From the NCBI GenBank assembly GCA_002067205.1, contig MVQL01000229.1, forward strand, positions 1-64,000: a DNA stretch of 64,000 bases. Reading direction: 5' to 3'. Source of the stretch: Pelotomaculum sp. PtaB.Bin104. GTDB lineage: Bacteria; Bacillota; Desulfotomaculia; Desulfotomaculales; Pelotomaculaceae. Below, piece after piece: positions 50,401-58,121 of this stretch. The position numbers and the translations under genes were made by a program. Position 1 is the stretch's first letter. Each line of letters begins with the position of its first letter. Below the pieces are notes generated by a model. The model was not told where the DNA came from and did not search any database. It was given only the letters and a program-made list of their open reading frames with translations.

Positions 50401-50695
50401 TCAAGAAAATGGGATCAAATCGGAAGAGATTAAGAAACTATATCAAGGACGCCCAAATATCATCGATGGTATTACCAATAAGGAGATTAACCTGGTGATC
50501 AACACACCATCTGGAAAACTCAGCAAATATGACGACTCCTATATCCGTAAATCAGCTATCAAATATAATGTCCCTTATATTACCACCCCGGCAGCAGCCC
50601 TGGCCAGCGCCAAGGGTATTGCGGCATATAAAGAAAACAAATTGCAAAAAGCTAATTTAAAATCATTGCAGGAGTATCATGCGGACATAGGTTAA
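47474..50695 (+). CDS. carB: Carbamoyl-phosphate synthase large subunit, stand-alone
   Basis: A 1073-aa synthetase with two homologous ATP-grasp halves. The first opens [20 protein letters not shown] and carries [12 protein letters not shown] and [20 protein letters not shown]; the second opens [20 protein letters not shown] and carries [17 protein letters not shown] and [18 protein letters not shown]. The last 150 residues form the MGS-like regulatory domain ([20 protein letters not shown]). It makes carbamoyl phosphate for pyrimidines or arginine using ammonia from the small subunit. No carA and no pyr or arg gene is near it, so its partner must be elsewhere. AGGGAGG precedes the ATG. Confidence 0.95.
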   Translation: [1073 protein letters not shown]

Positions 50696-50805
50696 AAGAA
50701 CTGAAGAGTATACGGTATTTTAAATATTTAGGTACTAATAAGGGAGATAGCATAAACCAATTCGTATGTCAAAGTAAATTGTGTCATATCACATGTTTAA
50801 CCAAA

Positions 50806-50840
50806 AGGGGCACGTGATGATTTATTATCACAGTGCCCCT
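50806..50840 (-). terminator. Terminator of the DUF5655 gene
   Basis: A nested stem (AGGGGCAC/GTGCCCCT outside, GTGAT/ATCAC inside) followed on the minus strand by UUUU. The 5' arm overlaps the last codons and stop of the gene. Confidence 0.7.
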
Positions 50841-51235
50841 GGTCTTTTCGACTTTCTATTCTGGCCGAAAGCGTATGCTTCACGGAGCCACTCGCGCACA
50901 TCTTCATTAAGATCAGCCTCGCTTTCAATAATGACATGGTGTGTCCAACGTCCGGGACGTGGTTCGACCGCCTGGACAATCCGGTCATGCTCGATGTGTC
51001 TGCCAACGTCAAATGTCAGGGTAATGCTGTTCTCAGGCCGCTTTTTCGTCCAGAGCTGCGGCAGCCATACCCACGCGAATTTGGTCTTAGCGCCGAAAGA
51101 AACCTGGGTTTTCATGGCCTCTACCTTTACAGGTCCAATTGATTCGATATATCGCCGGACGGCATGAAACAGGGCAAGTGCTTCCGGCCGCCCTGAAAAC
51201 AAACCTTCCACCGTCCATTCACCCGGTGATTTCAT
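50828..51235 (-). CDS. DUF5655-family protein
   Basis: A 135-aa cytoplasmic protein resembling the DUF5655 family: FHAVRRYIESIGPVKVEAMK near residue 23, TQVSFGAKTKFAWVWLP, and a C-terminal EDVREWLREAYAFGQNRK. The molecular role is unknown; related domains occur in transport- or DNA-linked proteins. It is monocistronic with its own terminator. An opposite-strand open frame covers the same bases, but this one has the family pattern. Confidence 0.75.
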   Translation of the reverse strand: MKSPGEWTVEGLFSGRPEALALFHAVRRYIESIGPVKVEAMKTQVSFGAKTKFAWVWLPQLWTKKRPENSITLTFDVGRHIEHDRIVQAVEPRPGRWTHHVIIESEADLNEDVREWLREAYAFGQNRKSKRPGAL

Positions 51236-51349
51236 CGATGGGTGTCCCTCCCATAATACACCTTGTTATTTCCACTCATTAAACTCTCTTGTCAATTATC
51301 TTTCCAGCACAAAGGGTGAGGTCTGTCTTATAAAACAAGAGTTTTATAA

Positions 51350-51520
51350 CTACATTCCCAGGAAGTCCAGTACCCGGTAGATTAAGAACGCAGGCCAAAA
51401 AAGGGCTTTTAGGAAACCCAGCACCCCGCCCCAAAAAGTGGTCGCATGCTGGATAAAATAGATCGCCGCACCGATGAACGCCAGGCCGTATATGCCGCTT
51501 GAAACACCATTATCCTTCAC
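51350..51520 (-). CDS. Small membrane protein
   Basis: A 56-aa protein with two hydrophobic stretches (IYGLAFIGAAIYFIQHA and FWGGVLGFLKALFWPAFLIY) and no long soluble part. The start is a GTG behind AGGGAGG; the longer frame would place that ribosome site within the coding region. It resembles small uncharacterised inner-membrane proteins common in Firmicutes. Function unknown. Confidence 0.7.
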   Translation of the reverse strand: MKDNGVSSGIYGLAFIGAAIYFIQHATTFWGGVLGFLKALFWPAFLIYRVLDFLGM

Positions 51521-51803
51521 ATCTTTTCCTCCCTTTAAAAAAATCAAAAAGACATAATGGAACCCGTAAAGTTAAACGGTAATTATCTTAACACCTAAAT
51601 TTTATTCTCTTTTACAACACTCCTCAAGACAATTCTCAATTTTAAAAATATTTAAGGTAAGAACGTTTTTCCCTGGAAAAATTATTCCTCTGGATTTGGA
51701 TAAACTAGGGAAGAGTTTTATAACAACATGAATGCTTTAAAATTGATATTTAAATATTTTTTATTTATCGAAGCCTAATGGCCTCAAAGGAGTGAAATAA
51801 ATA

Positions 51804-52263
51804 ATGAAACAAATGAGGACCATCAGTATCCTTGTTTTCTTTATCGCCGCAACAGCTGCGGCGGCCACTCTGATGGGAATACTTTCCAGATTTTTAACGT
51901 CTTTGCTATAGCTCTCCTTTGGCTGAGCATAGTAGTGCCGCCCTTAATCGAGTGCAGCCTTTATCCTATAGCGCTGGAACATTACACCACCCTGATCGTA
52001 CAGGGCATGGACCTGGGCTTATTGCTGCCCCTGGCTGTTGTATCCGGTGTTCTTTTGATTCAGAAAAAGCCTTTCGGTTATTTGCTTGGACCGGTATATT
52101 TTATTTTCTTGTCCTTGCTGATGACTGCCCTCACAGCAAAGGTTATTGCAATGGGAATAAGGGGTTACAATATCATTCCGGTTATTTTATCATCCCGACA
52201 TTTAACCTAGTGGCCATCATTTGCTCTACCATCCTATTAAAAAATATAAATAATGCCAATTAA
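51804..52263 (+). pseudogene. Membrane-protein gene broken by two frameshifts
   Basis: Three frames in succession together read as one hydrophobic protein of about 150 residues with four membrane segments: MKQMRTISILVFFIAATAAA in the first, IECSLYPIALEHYTTLIVQG with LLMTALTAKVIAMGIRGYNI in the second, and FIIPTFNLVAIICSTILLKN in the third. Each junction falls in a T run (51883-51885 and 52185-52188) and each is repaired by adding one T. A good AAAGGAG site precedes the first ATG. It could be a recent pseudogene, phase-variable, or a homopolymer sequencing error. I do not recognise the family. Confidence 0.65.
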
Positions 52264-52453
52264 GCCAATCCGTAGATGAAAGCAGGCGGCGAAGAAAAGC
52301 AATTGACACCGGACGGTTGCCTAATTTGGGTCTGGTTCAACATAAATAATACCCTAAGCGGATTAATAACAATAATTTCTCTCCAATTAAGCATGACAAA
52401 TCTTTATTTTGGATCTATTATGAACGTTGAAACGTAAATCAAGGAGGGTTTTA

Positions 52454-53230
52454 ATGGCAGCCGACATCATAGACTACCAGATTTTTGGCGACGACTTGCA
52501 GTGTGTGGAGATAGAGCTGGATCCAGGCGAAGGGGTGCGTGCCGAAGCCGGGGCCATGATGTACATGGAAGCCGGCATTGAAATGCAAACTTCTACAGGC
52601 GGAGGTATTTTTAAAGGCTTCAAACGCATGCTGACCGGGGAAAGCTTTTTCATCACCACGTTTTTAAATGAAGGCCGCAGCAAGTCCCGCGTTGCTTTCG
52701 GGGCACCTTACCCCGGAAAGATTATCCCACTGGAGCTGGCTCAACTGGGGGGAGAATTCCTGTGCCAAAAAGACTCCTTTCTCTGCGCTGCCAAAGGGAT
52801 AGATATTGATATTGCCTTCACGAGAAGAATCGGGGCAGGGCTATTCGGGGGTGAAGGTTTTATTTTACAGCGCCTCTCGGGTGAGGGAAAGACCTTCGTG
52901 CACGCTGGAGGAACAATTATCAAAAAAGAGTTGGGACACAGCGAGCGCTTACGGGTAGATACGGGCTGCCTGGTCGCCTTTGCACCAACAGTAGATTACG
53001 ATATCCAGTTCATCGGCGGCTTCAAGAACGCCCTCTTTGGGGGAGAAGGACTTTTCTTGGCCCAGTTAACCGGGCCGGGGTTAGTTTACTTGCAAAGCTT
53101 GCCACTGTCCCGCTTAGCCGACCGCATCGTGGCGGCAGCACGCTTTCAGCAAAAGGGTGAACAAAAAGGCATCGCTGGTATAGGCGGAGACATTTTGGGA
53201 GGTATCCTGGGTGGGGATAGAGACAGGTAA
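52454..53230 (+). CDS. TIGR00266/AIM24-family protein
   Basis: A 258-aa protein of the AIM24 (TIGR00266) family: [54 protein letters not shown] and the glycine-rich [20 protein letters not shown] followed by [19 protein letters not shown]. The family forms a beta-rich trimeric fold; the function in bacteria is unknown. The ATG at 52454 follows AAGGAGGG, so the longer frame starting 27 bases upstream was rejected. The C-terminus is glycine-rich and short. Confidence 0.92.
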   Translation: MAADIIDYQIFGDDLQCVEIELDPGEGVRAEAGAMMYMEAGIEMQTSTGGGIFKGFKRMLTGESFFITTFLNEGRSKSRVAFGAPYPGKIIPLELAQLGGEFLCQKDSFLCAAKGIDIDIAFTRRIGAGLFGGEGFILQRLSGEGKTFVHAGGTIIKKELGHSERLRVDTGCLVAFAPTVDYDIQFIGGFKNALFGGEGLFLAQLTGPGLVYLQSLPLSRLADRIVAAARFQQKGEQKGIAGIGGDILGGILGGDRDR

Positions 53231-53231
53231 T

Positions 53232-54647
53232 TTACTTGTCTCCTCTTTTGCTTAGGTCCCTCTGCTCCGGCTTTTTTCCGGGAGGAAAAATTTTTGTCAA
53301 AGCAAAATTCTTGTAAAACAGCTTTTGCAGAGCGCCCCTAAAAATAATGTAAAGGAACAGATATAGGCCTGTCAGCATCAGCCCGACGTAGAGCCCTGAG
53401 CCCTGTCCTGGAATTAAAGGCATTGTGGCAATGGAAATGACTAACCCGGCAATGGCCACCCAGGAGGTATAAGGAAAGCCCACCAGCTGGCAGTAGCCCC
53501 GGGGCGGGCAGCCATATCTCCTTCTGTGGCGGTAATGGGTAATTAAAATAATGACATAGGCAAACAGTAGGGAATAACCACCTGAGCTAACCAGAAAAAG
53601 ATAGATTTGTTTGGGCAAAAAAAAACCTAAGCTAACCGCAGCCAGCATGGCAGCCCCGGAAAAAAGGATCCCGCGCAGGGGCACCTCATCTTTTTCAATT
53701 AAAAAGGACGGAGCATGCCCCGCAGCAGCCAGTGACCTTACCATCCTGCCCAGGCCAAAAGTAGCCGCCAGCATGGTCGAAAGGATGGCGGAAATTAAAA
53801 TCACATTAATCGAACGGGCCGCCCACCCCAGGCCGCCGACGCTTAGTGCGGCCACCATCGGGCTGACCTCTCCAGTTAGATTGCCGGTAGGGACAAGGGG
53901 AAGCAATGTTGCGACCACAGTACAATATAGCCCGATGAGCACAATTACCGTATATGCAATAGCCCTGGGGATAGTTTGATGAGGATTACGGGCTTCAGAA
54001 GAAGCCAGTCCGATGATCTCGAAGCCGGCATAGCTAAACAACACAATCAGCATACTCCCGGCAACGCCGGCAAGGCCCCCCGGAAAAACAGGCTCAAAAG
54101 CCAGCGCCCCCAGCCCCACAGGCGCTTTACCGGGAAAAAGCCCGGCGATCAATGCTAGCGCCAGCCCGACAAAGCCGACTAATGCTCCAAGCTTTATAGC
54201 GGCCAGGCTGCTCTCCAATTGACTCAAAGACTTCGCTCCCAACAGGTTCAGTAGAGTAACCACAACGGTAATGCTTGTGGCCAAAACCGGGATGGACAGT
54301 CCCGGTATCCAGGCCTGCAAGAACACTGAAGCTGCCGTGGCCTCGCTGGACATGGCTAGAACCAGTCCTGTCCAGTAGACCCAGCCCACTACAAAACCCA
54401 GCCATTGGCCAAAGGCCTCTTCAGCATAGCTTTGAAAAGAACCGGGCCGCGGGTTGTTAACCGTCATCTCGGAAAGGGCTGCTAAAATAAAATAGACTAA
54501 AGCGCCTCCCAAAATAAACGATATAAAGATTGACGGACCGGCTGATTTAATCGCGATTGAAGAGCCTAGAAAAAAGGAGCCTCCGACTACTGTTCCCAGA
54601 GCTAACATAGTGAGGTGCCAGGCCGAAAGGCCTTCTCTTCTGTTCAT
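53232..54647 (-). CDS. APC-family amino acid permease
   Basis: A 471-aa transporter with about 12 membrane helices. The N-terminus has the family signature LTMLALGTVVGGSFFLGSSI; the segment SYAGFEIIGLASSEARNPHQ and TIPRAIAYTVIVLIGLYC are typical of amino acid/polyamine permeases. The exact substrate cannot be told. The start MNRREG was chosen because a GGGAG site precedes it and the 12 residues upstream are not family-like. It is convergent with the AIM24 gene, their stops two bases apart. Confidence 0.92.
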   Translation of the reverse strand: MNRREGLSAWHLTMLALGTVVGGSFFLGSSIAIKSAGPSIFISFILGGALVYFILAALSEMTVNNPRPGSFQSYAEEAFGQWLGFVVGWVYWTGLVLAMSSEATAASVFLQAWIPGLSIPVLATSITVVVTLLNLLGAKSLSQLESSLAAIKLGALVGFVGLALALIAGLFPGKAPVGLGALAFEPVFPGGLAGVAGSMLIVLFSYAGFEIIGLASSEARNPHQTIPRAIAYTVIVLIGLYCTVVATLLPLVPTGNLTGEVSPMVAALSVGGLGWAARSINVILISAILSTMLAATFGLGRMVRSLAAAGHAPSFLIEKDEVPLRGILFSGAAMLAAVSLGFFLPKQIYLFLVSSGGYSLLFAYVIILITHYRHRRRYGCPPRGYCQLVGFPYTSWVAIAGLVISIATMPLIPGQGSGLYVGLMLTGLYLFLYIIFRGALQKLFYKNFALTKIFPPGKKPEQRDLSKRGDK

Positions 54648-54770
54648 ATAAAAACAATCTCCCGTACACAATATAATTAACAATAATATGTACGGGAAGC
54701 AGTAGATTTATTAAAGCAAGTCCTTCATATATAATTTTTATAGCTACAGGCAGGCTTTCAGTATCTTGGT

Positions 54771-54952
54771 CTATGCTGCGAAAAAATCCTCCCAATCCTT
54801 TTCTTTAAAGCCAATTAGTACCTTTTCACCTATCCAGGCCGCTTTTCTGGTGCAGCTCAATAATTTCCTCCCGGCTGAGGCGCTCGTCCACAATATGACG
54901 GGTTTGATAGTTGATACCTTTGCGCTTAAGCCAATCCTTGGCTTTTTTTACA
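54771..54952 (-). pseudogene. Decayed glutaredoxin-like gene
   Basis: Minus-strand remnant. It starts at CKKAKDWLKRKGINYQTRHI, lacking the N-terminal strand and the first active-site cysteine, continues VDERLSREEIIELHQKSGL, hits a stop, and resumes in another frame with IGEKVLIGFKEKDWEDFFAA. The parts match a YruB-type glutaredoxin in the right order, with the cis-proline segment deleted. No intact start or ribosome site exists. The rest of the 54648-55123 gap shows no gene. Confidence 0.6.
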
Positions 54953-55123
54953 GTGCCTCACCTTGGATAATCAAACAGAAGCCACGACATATTTCAATCA
55001 CCCTCTCGCTTGCTTCATTGCATGGTTATTTTTTTCATACCATAATCGGTCAATTTACCCTTATCTTTGAACGCTTGGATAGAAATGCTGAATAACTGTG
55101 AGATAAAAAGCAAGCGCCGCATC

Positions 55124-55759
55124 TTATCTAATAAAATTTGTAAAGACCTTGTTTTCTCTTGGCGGTGCCGGAATATTACCTTTACCGAATTCAACTAGCT
55201 TCATCAGCCAGGCCATATTTTTCCCAAGCACCCGCATAATTTGCTTCCCTTCTTCATCTTTTTCCGCTTCACCCGGTGCTGTGCCGTATACCACATTCCA
55301 GTAATTTGAAGTTGGCATAAGCATTTCCGAATAATTTATAAAATTATTCAACTGGTTAAAAGCGGGCAGTCCCCCGGACCGTCTGACGGCAACAACACAG
55401 GCGCCCACCTTGTGCCTAAATATATTACCATTTGCTGAAGCTACAAAAAAGGCGCGGTCCAAAAATGACTTCATCGTTCCGGCTACAGCTGAATAATGCA
55501 CTGGAGAGCCCAGGATTATGCCGTCCGCATTTTTCATTTCCTGAATCCAGTCATTCACCGGGTCACTTGTAATAGCACACCTTTCATTTTGCTCCTTGGC
55601 ACACTTTCTACAAGCGATACAGCCACGCACGGCCTTGTCGCCCACATGAATTATTTGCACTTCGATATTCTCTTTTTCCAGCTCCTGTGCAACCATTTTG
55701 AGTGCCGTATAGGTATTGCCGTTATTATTTGGGCTTCCGTTAAACGCAACTACCTTCAT
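55124..55759 (-). CDS. NADPH-dependent FMN reductase/iron-sulfur flavoprotein-like
   Basis: A 211-aa flavodoxin-fold protein. The FMN phosphate site is VVAFNGSPNNNGNTYTAL; GSPVHYSAVAGTMKSFLDRA binds the flavin ring. The cysteines in GCIACRKCAKEQNERC (about residues 46-61) follow the compact pattern of iron-sulfur flavoproteins of anaerobes, so a cluster may be bound. It probably carries out redox or detoxification reactions. AGGAGG precedes the ATG. Confidence 0.9.
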   Translation of the reverse strand: MKVVAFNGSPNNNGNTYTALKMVAQELEKENIEVQIIHVGDKAVRGCIACRKCAKEQNERCAITSDPVNDWIQEMKNADGIILGSPVHYSAVAGTMKSFLDRAFFVASANGNIFRHKVGACVVAVRRSGGLPAFNQLNNFINYSEMLMPTSNYWNVVYGTAPGEAEKDEEGKQIMRVLGKNMAWLMKLVEFGKGNIPAPPRENKVFTNFIR

Positions 55760-55942
55760 TTACATTACCTCCTAATAAAAATAATTCTTTTGGTATTTAA
55801 TATATTGGTTCATGAATTCCTGCATACCTATGTACAAAGTTAAATAATACTTCCATAAGTGCAGACAATTACCTCTTGATTTTGTGAAATAATATCGATT
55901 TTCTTTAGCTAACAGTAATTTTAGTTGTGTTACTGCATTTAT

Positions 55943-56431
55943 TTATAGTCTGTTGTCTTCATTAATTCCACGCTGCTTTTCCAACTCTAAAAGACGCTCC
56001 TTTATTTGCAGCCCGCCCCTGTAGCCAACCAATTTTCCATTCTTGCCGATGACCCGGTGGCAGGGAATGAAGACCGGGATTGGATTTCGATTATTTGCCA
56101 TACCAACTGCCCTTGAGGCTTTTTTCTTGCCAATGCTGTTTGCTACATCCCCATAGGTTCGTGTTTCGCCATAAGGAATGGCACATAAGGCTTCCCAAAC
56201 ACCCAGCATGAAAATTGTGCCTTCGGGGGCAAGGGGGAGTGAAAAGTTTTTTCGTTTTCCCAAAAGATAATCCGTCAGTTGTTCGGATGCCTCCTTGAGC
56301 AACTCCGTTTCCTGTACAAAAGCCCCAGCAGGGATGGAATCTTCTTGAAAACAGAGATTTGTTATTGCAGTGCCATTTTCTGCGATCTTTATCTCCCCAA
56401 GGGCGGTTTGGTAGGAAAAGATACTCTTCAT
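55943..56431 (-). CDS. ogt: Methylated-DNA--protein-cysteine methyltransferase
   Basis: A 162-aa suicide repair protein that takes alkyl groups from O6-alkylguanine. The active-site motif PCHRVIGKNG is intact, preceded by the recognition helix segment TYGDVANSIGKKKASRAVGM and followed by YRGGLQIKERLLELE. It lacks an AraC/Ada domain, so it is the Ogt type. The ATG of MKSIFS was chosen behind CAGGTG. It lies in a small DNA-repair/stress group with the VOC and Fpg-like genes. Confidence 0.95.
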   Translation of the reverse strand: MKSIFSYQTALGEIKIAENGTAITNLCFQEDSIPAGAFVQETELLKEASEQLTDYLLGKRKNFSLPLAPEGTIFMLGVWEALCAIPYGETRTYGDVANSIGKKKASRAVGMANNRNPIPVFIPCHRVIGKNGKLVGYRGGLQIKERLLELEKQRGINEDNRL

Positions 56432-56464
56432 TTTTAACACCTGCAGCATTATTGAAATTATCTG

Positions 56465-56884
56465 CTACTGTCCACTCTCATAGTTAAGTTGCCAGCCAAT
56501 GCCAAACTTGTCTGTAACAAAGCCATAGCATTTACTCCAAAAGGTTTCCTGCAGCTCCATGCCGACAGTGCCGCCTTCTTTCAGTTTACTAAATAGAGCG
56601 TTAATTTCATCCAGGTTTTCACTTAAAACATAAAGGCTTATGTTGTTTCCTGCAACAAACGACATGCCTGGCGGCAGATCTGAGAACATCACATTGCTTC
56701 CGTTAATGTTAAGCTGGGTGTGCATTACTAAATTTTTTGCTTCCTCTGGAAGCTCAAATCCGGGATCAGGCGGTAAATCCCCAAAGGTCATAATTTGTGG
56801 TTTTTCCGTGCCAAAAACCTGCGCGTAAAACTCCACTGCCTCACGGCAGTTTCCATTAAAATTAATGTAGACACCAACAGCCAT
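56465..56884 (-). CDS. VOC-family protein (PhnB-like)
   Basis: A 139-aa glyoxalase/bleomycin-resistance fold protein: VYINFNGNCREAVEFYAQVF at the N-terminus, QLNINGSNVMFSDLPPGMSF, and FWSKCYGFVTDKFGIGWQLN at the C-terminus, a pattern of the PhnB/DUF3866-like subgroup. The usual metal ligands of glyoxalases are not all obvious, and the substrate is unknown. The ATG was chosen behind AAGGAG; the longer frame adds 40 non-conserved residues. It lies 33 bases upstream of the ogt start. Confidence 0.9.
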   Translation of the reverse strand: MAVGVYINFNGNCREAVEFYAQVFGTEKPQIMTFGDLPPDPGFELPEEAKNLVMHTQLNINGSNVMFSDLPPGMSFVAGNNISLYVLSENLDEINALFSKLKEGGTVGMELQETFWSKCYGFVTDKFGIGWQLNYESGQ

Positions 56885-56919
56885 GTGCTTCAACTCCTTA
56901 ATGTAAAGTATTGAACTGC

Positions 56920-57747
56920 TTAAAGCATTTGACAATCTTGACAGTAGTATACACTGCCGCCCATGTAGCTTTCCCTTTTGATTAATCCACCACAGATAGG
57001 ACACGGATTTTTAATATTGTTCTTGCTCATTATGGTTTTATAGCCACCTTTATTGCCAAACAGGTCTTTTTCCGTGTCCCTTCCGCCACTTTCCACCATT
57101 TTTACGAGTATTGTTTTAATAGAATTAAACAAAACCGCTTTACTTTCATCGGTTAGTGTGTTTATTTTGCGTTTCGGATGTATTCGCGCATTCCACAAAA
57201 TATCCTGCAGCACACCATTTCCAAGCCCGGGTATGCGCTGTTCTGTGGCAAGAAATGCTTTTGCGCTTAATTTCTGGACCTCAGGTTTAGATATGAGTTC
57301 ATTAAAATGAGCTGCGCTAAACCCAACGGAAAGCGGAGACGGTTTATTCCGGGCGACCGAATAATAGGGATTATCGAAATCACCGTGTTGAAAGCAATAC
57401 AATCCACCATACATCTGAACAGCAGCGCTCATCGCCGAATGATCGTCAAACTCGATCAATAGTTGGTGTTTTTTCGGGCGGCTTTCGTTTGGCCGATGAT
57501 AACGCAGCCCGACTCCATCCCCGAATACCAATGCAGCTGAACCCGCTTTTACTTCCACCAAGCCGCCATACCCGTATACCCCGCCAATGGTTTTTCCGGC
57601 TAGCAAATCCGGATACTTTTCCGGATCTCCATGAAACCAGGCAAATTTGTGGGGGCTAAAGGCGGCGATCGCATTGCTAATCTTCTTTCCAACTATTGTA
57701 TTTTTGATTTGGCGCGCAAGCGTATAAGCTTCAGGCAATTCAATCAT
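56920..57747 (-). CDS. Fpg/Nei-family protein lacking the N-terminal proline
   Basis: A 275-aa member of the formamidopyrimidine/endonuclease VIII family. It has ELPEAYTLARQIKNTIVGKK at the N-terminus, the helix-two-turn-helix ATEQRIPGLGNGVLQDILWN and a complete zinc finger CPICGG...YYCQDC. The start reads MIELPE, not MPELPE: residue 2, the catalytic proline nucleophile, is isoleucine, while Glu3 remains. Lyase chemistry by the usual route should therefore be impaired or altered. It may be a DNA-binding protein or use another nucleophile. It belongs with the ogt and VOC genes on one strand. Confidence 0.88.
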   Translation of the reverse strand: MIELPEAYTLARQIKNTIVGKKISNAIAAFSPHKFAWFHGDPEKYPDLLAGKTIGGVYGYGGLVEVKAGSAALVFGDGVGLRYHRPNESRPKKHQLLIEFDDHSAMSAAVQMYGGLYCFQHGDFDNPYYSVARNKPSPLSVGFSAAHFNELISKPEVQKLSAKAFLATEQRIPGLGNGVLQDILWNARIHPKRKINTLTDESKAVLFNSIKTILVKMVESGGRDTEKDLFGNKGGYKTIMSKNNIKNPCPICGGLIKRESYMGGSVYYCQDCQML

Positions 57748-57777
57748 AGTTAATCACAATTCCCAAACTATATTCTC

Positions 57778-57936
57778 CTACCATCTTCTTCTGCTTTTCA
57801 GCAAGTTAAACAACAGCAAACCCACCGGCTTGGCCCATTTGCGCATTTTCAGCGAGCTCAGCAGTAAACCGACAACGAACAACATGCCGAGCAACAGTCC
57901 ACCAACTATCACCAACAATGCTAACATTTTTATCAC
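57778..57936 (-). CDS. Small membrane protein, 52 aa
   Basis: A 52-aa protein starting at GTG behind AGAGGTG. The first 29 residues form one long hydrophobic segment (LALLVIVGGLLLGMLFVVGL), followed by a basic tail ending KSRRRW. It is probably anchored with the tail in the cytoplasm. I do not recognise a family. Confidence 0.5.
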   Translation of the reverse strand: MIKMLALLVIVGGLLLGMLFVVGLLLSSLKMRKWAKPVGLLLFNLLKSRRRW

Positions 57937-58121
57937 ATCGAGCACCTCTTCTTATTTCATGACCACATTATAGCTTATTTTATCATCAATTTATATTAGC
58001 TGCCAGAACAGCTCTTTTAACCGGGTGACACCGCATACTTTTTCCAATATTTCGTATATATTATTAAACAACTAATTAGTGTTATGATTAGTTATAAATT
58101 ACTTTAAAGGAGGTTTCGCAG

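Noticed and set aside
50781-51167. Plus-strand open frame of 128 codons
   Set aside because: It lies over the minus-strand DUF5655 gene, which has a family pattern and its own terminator; the plus frame has no family-like content.
54766-55095. Plus-strand 109-codon frame
   Set aside because: It is antisense to a recognisable glutaredoxin remnant and has no ribosome site or domain.
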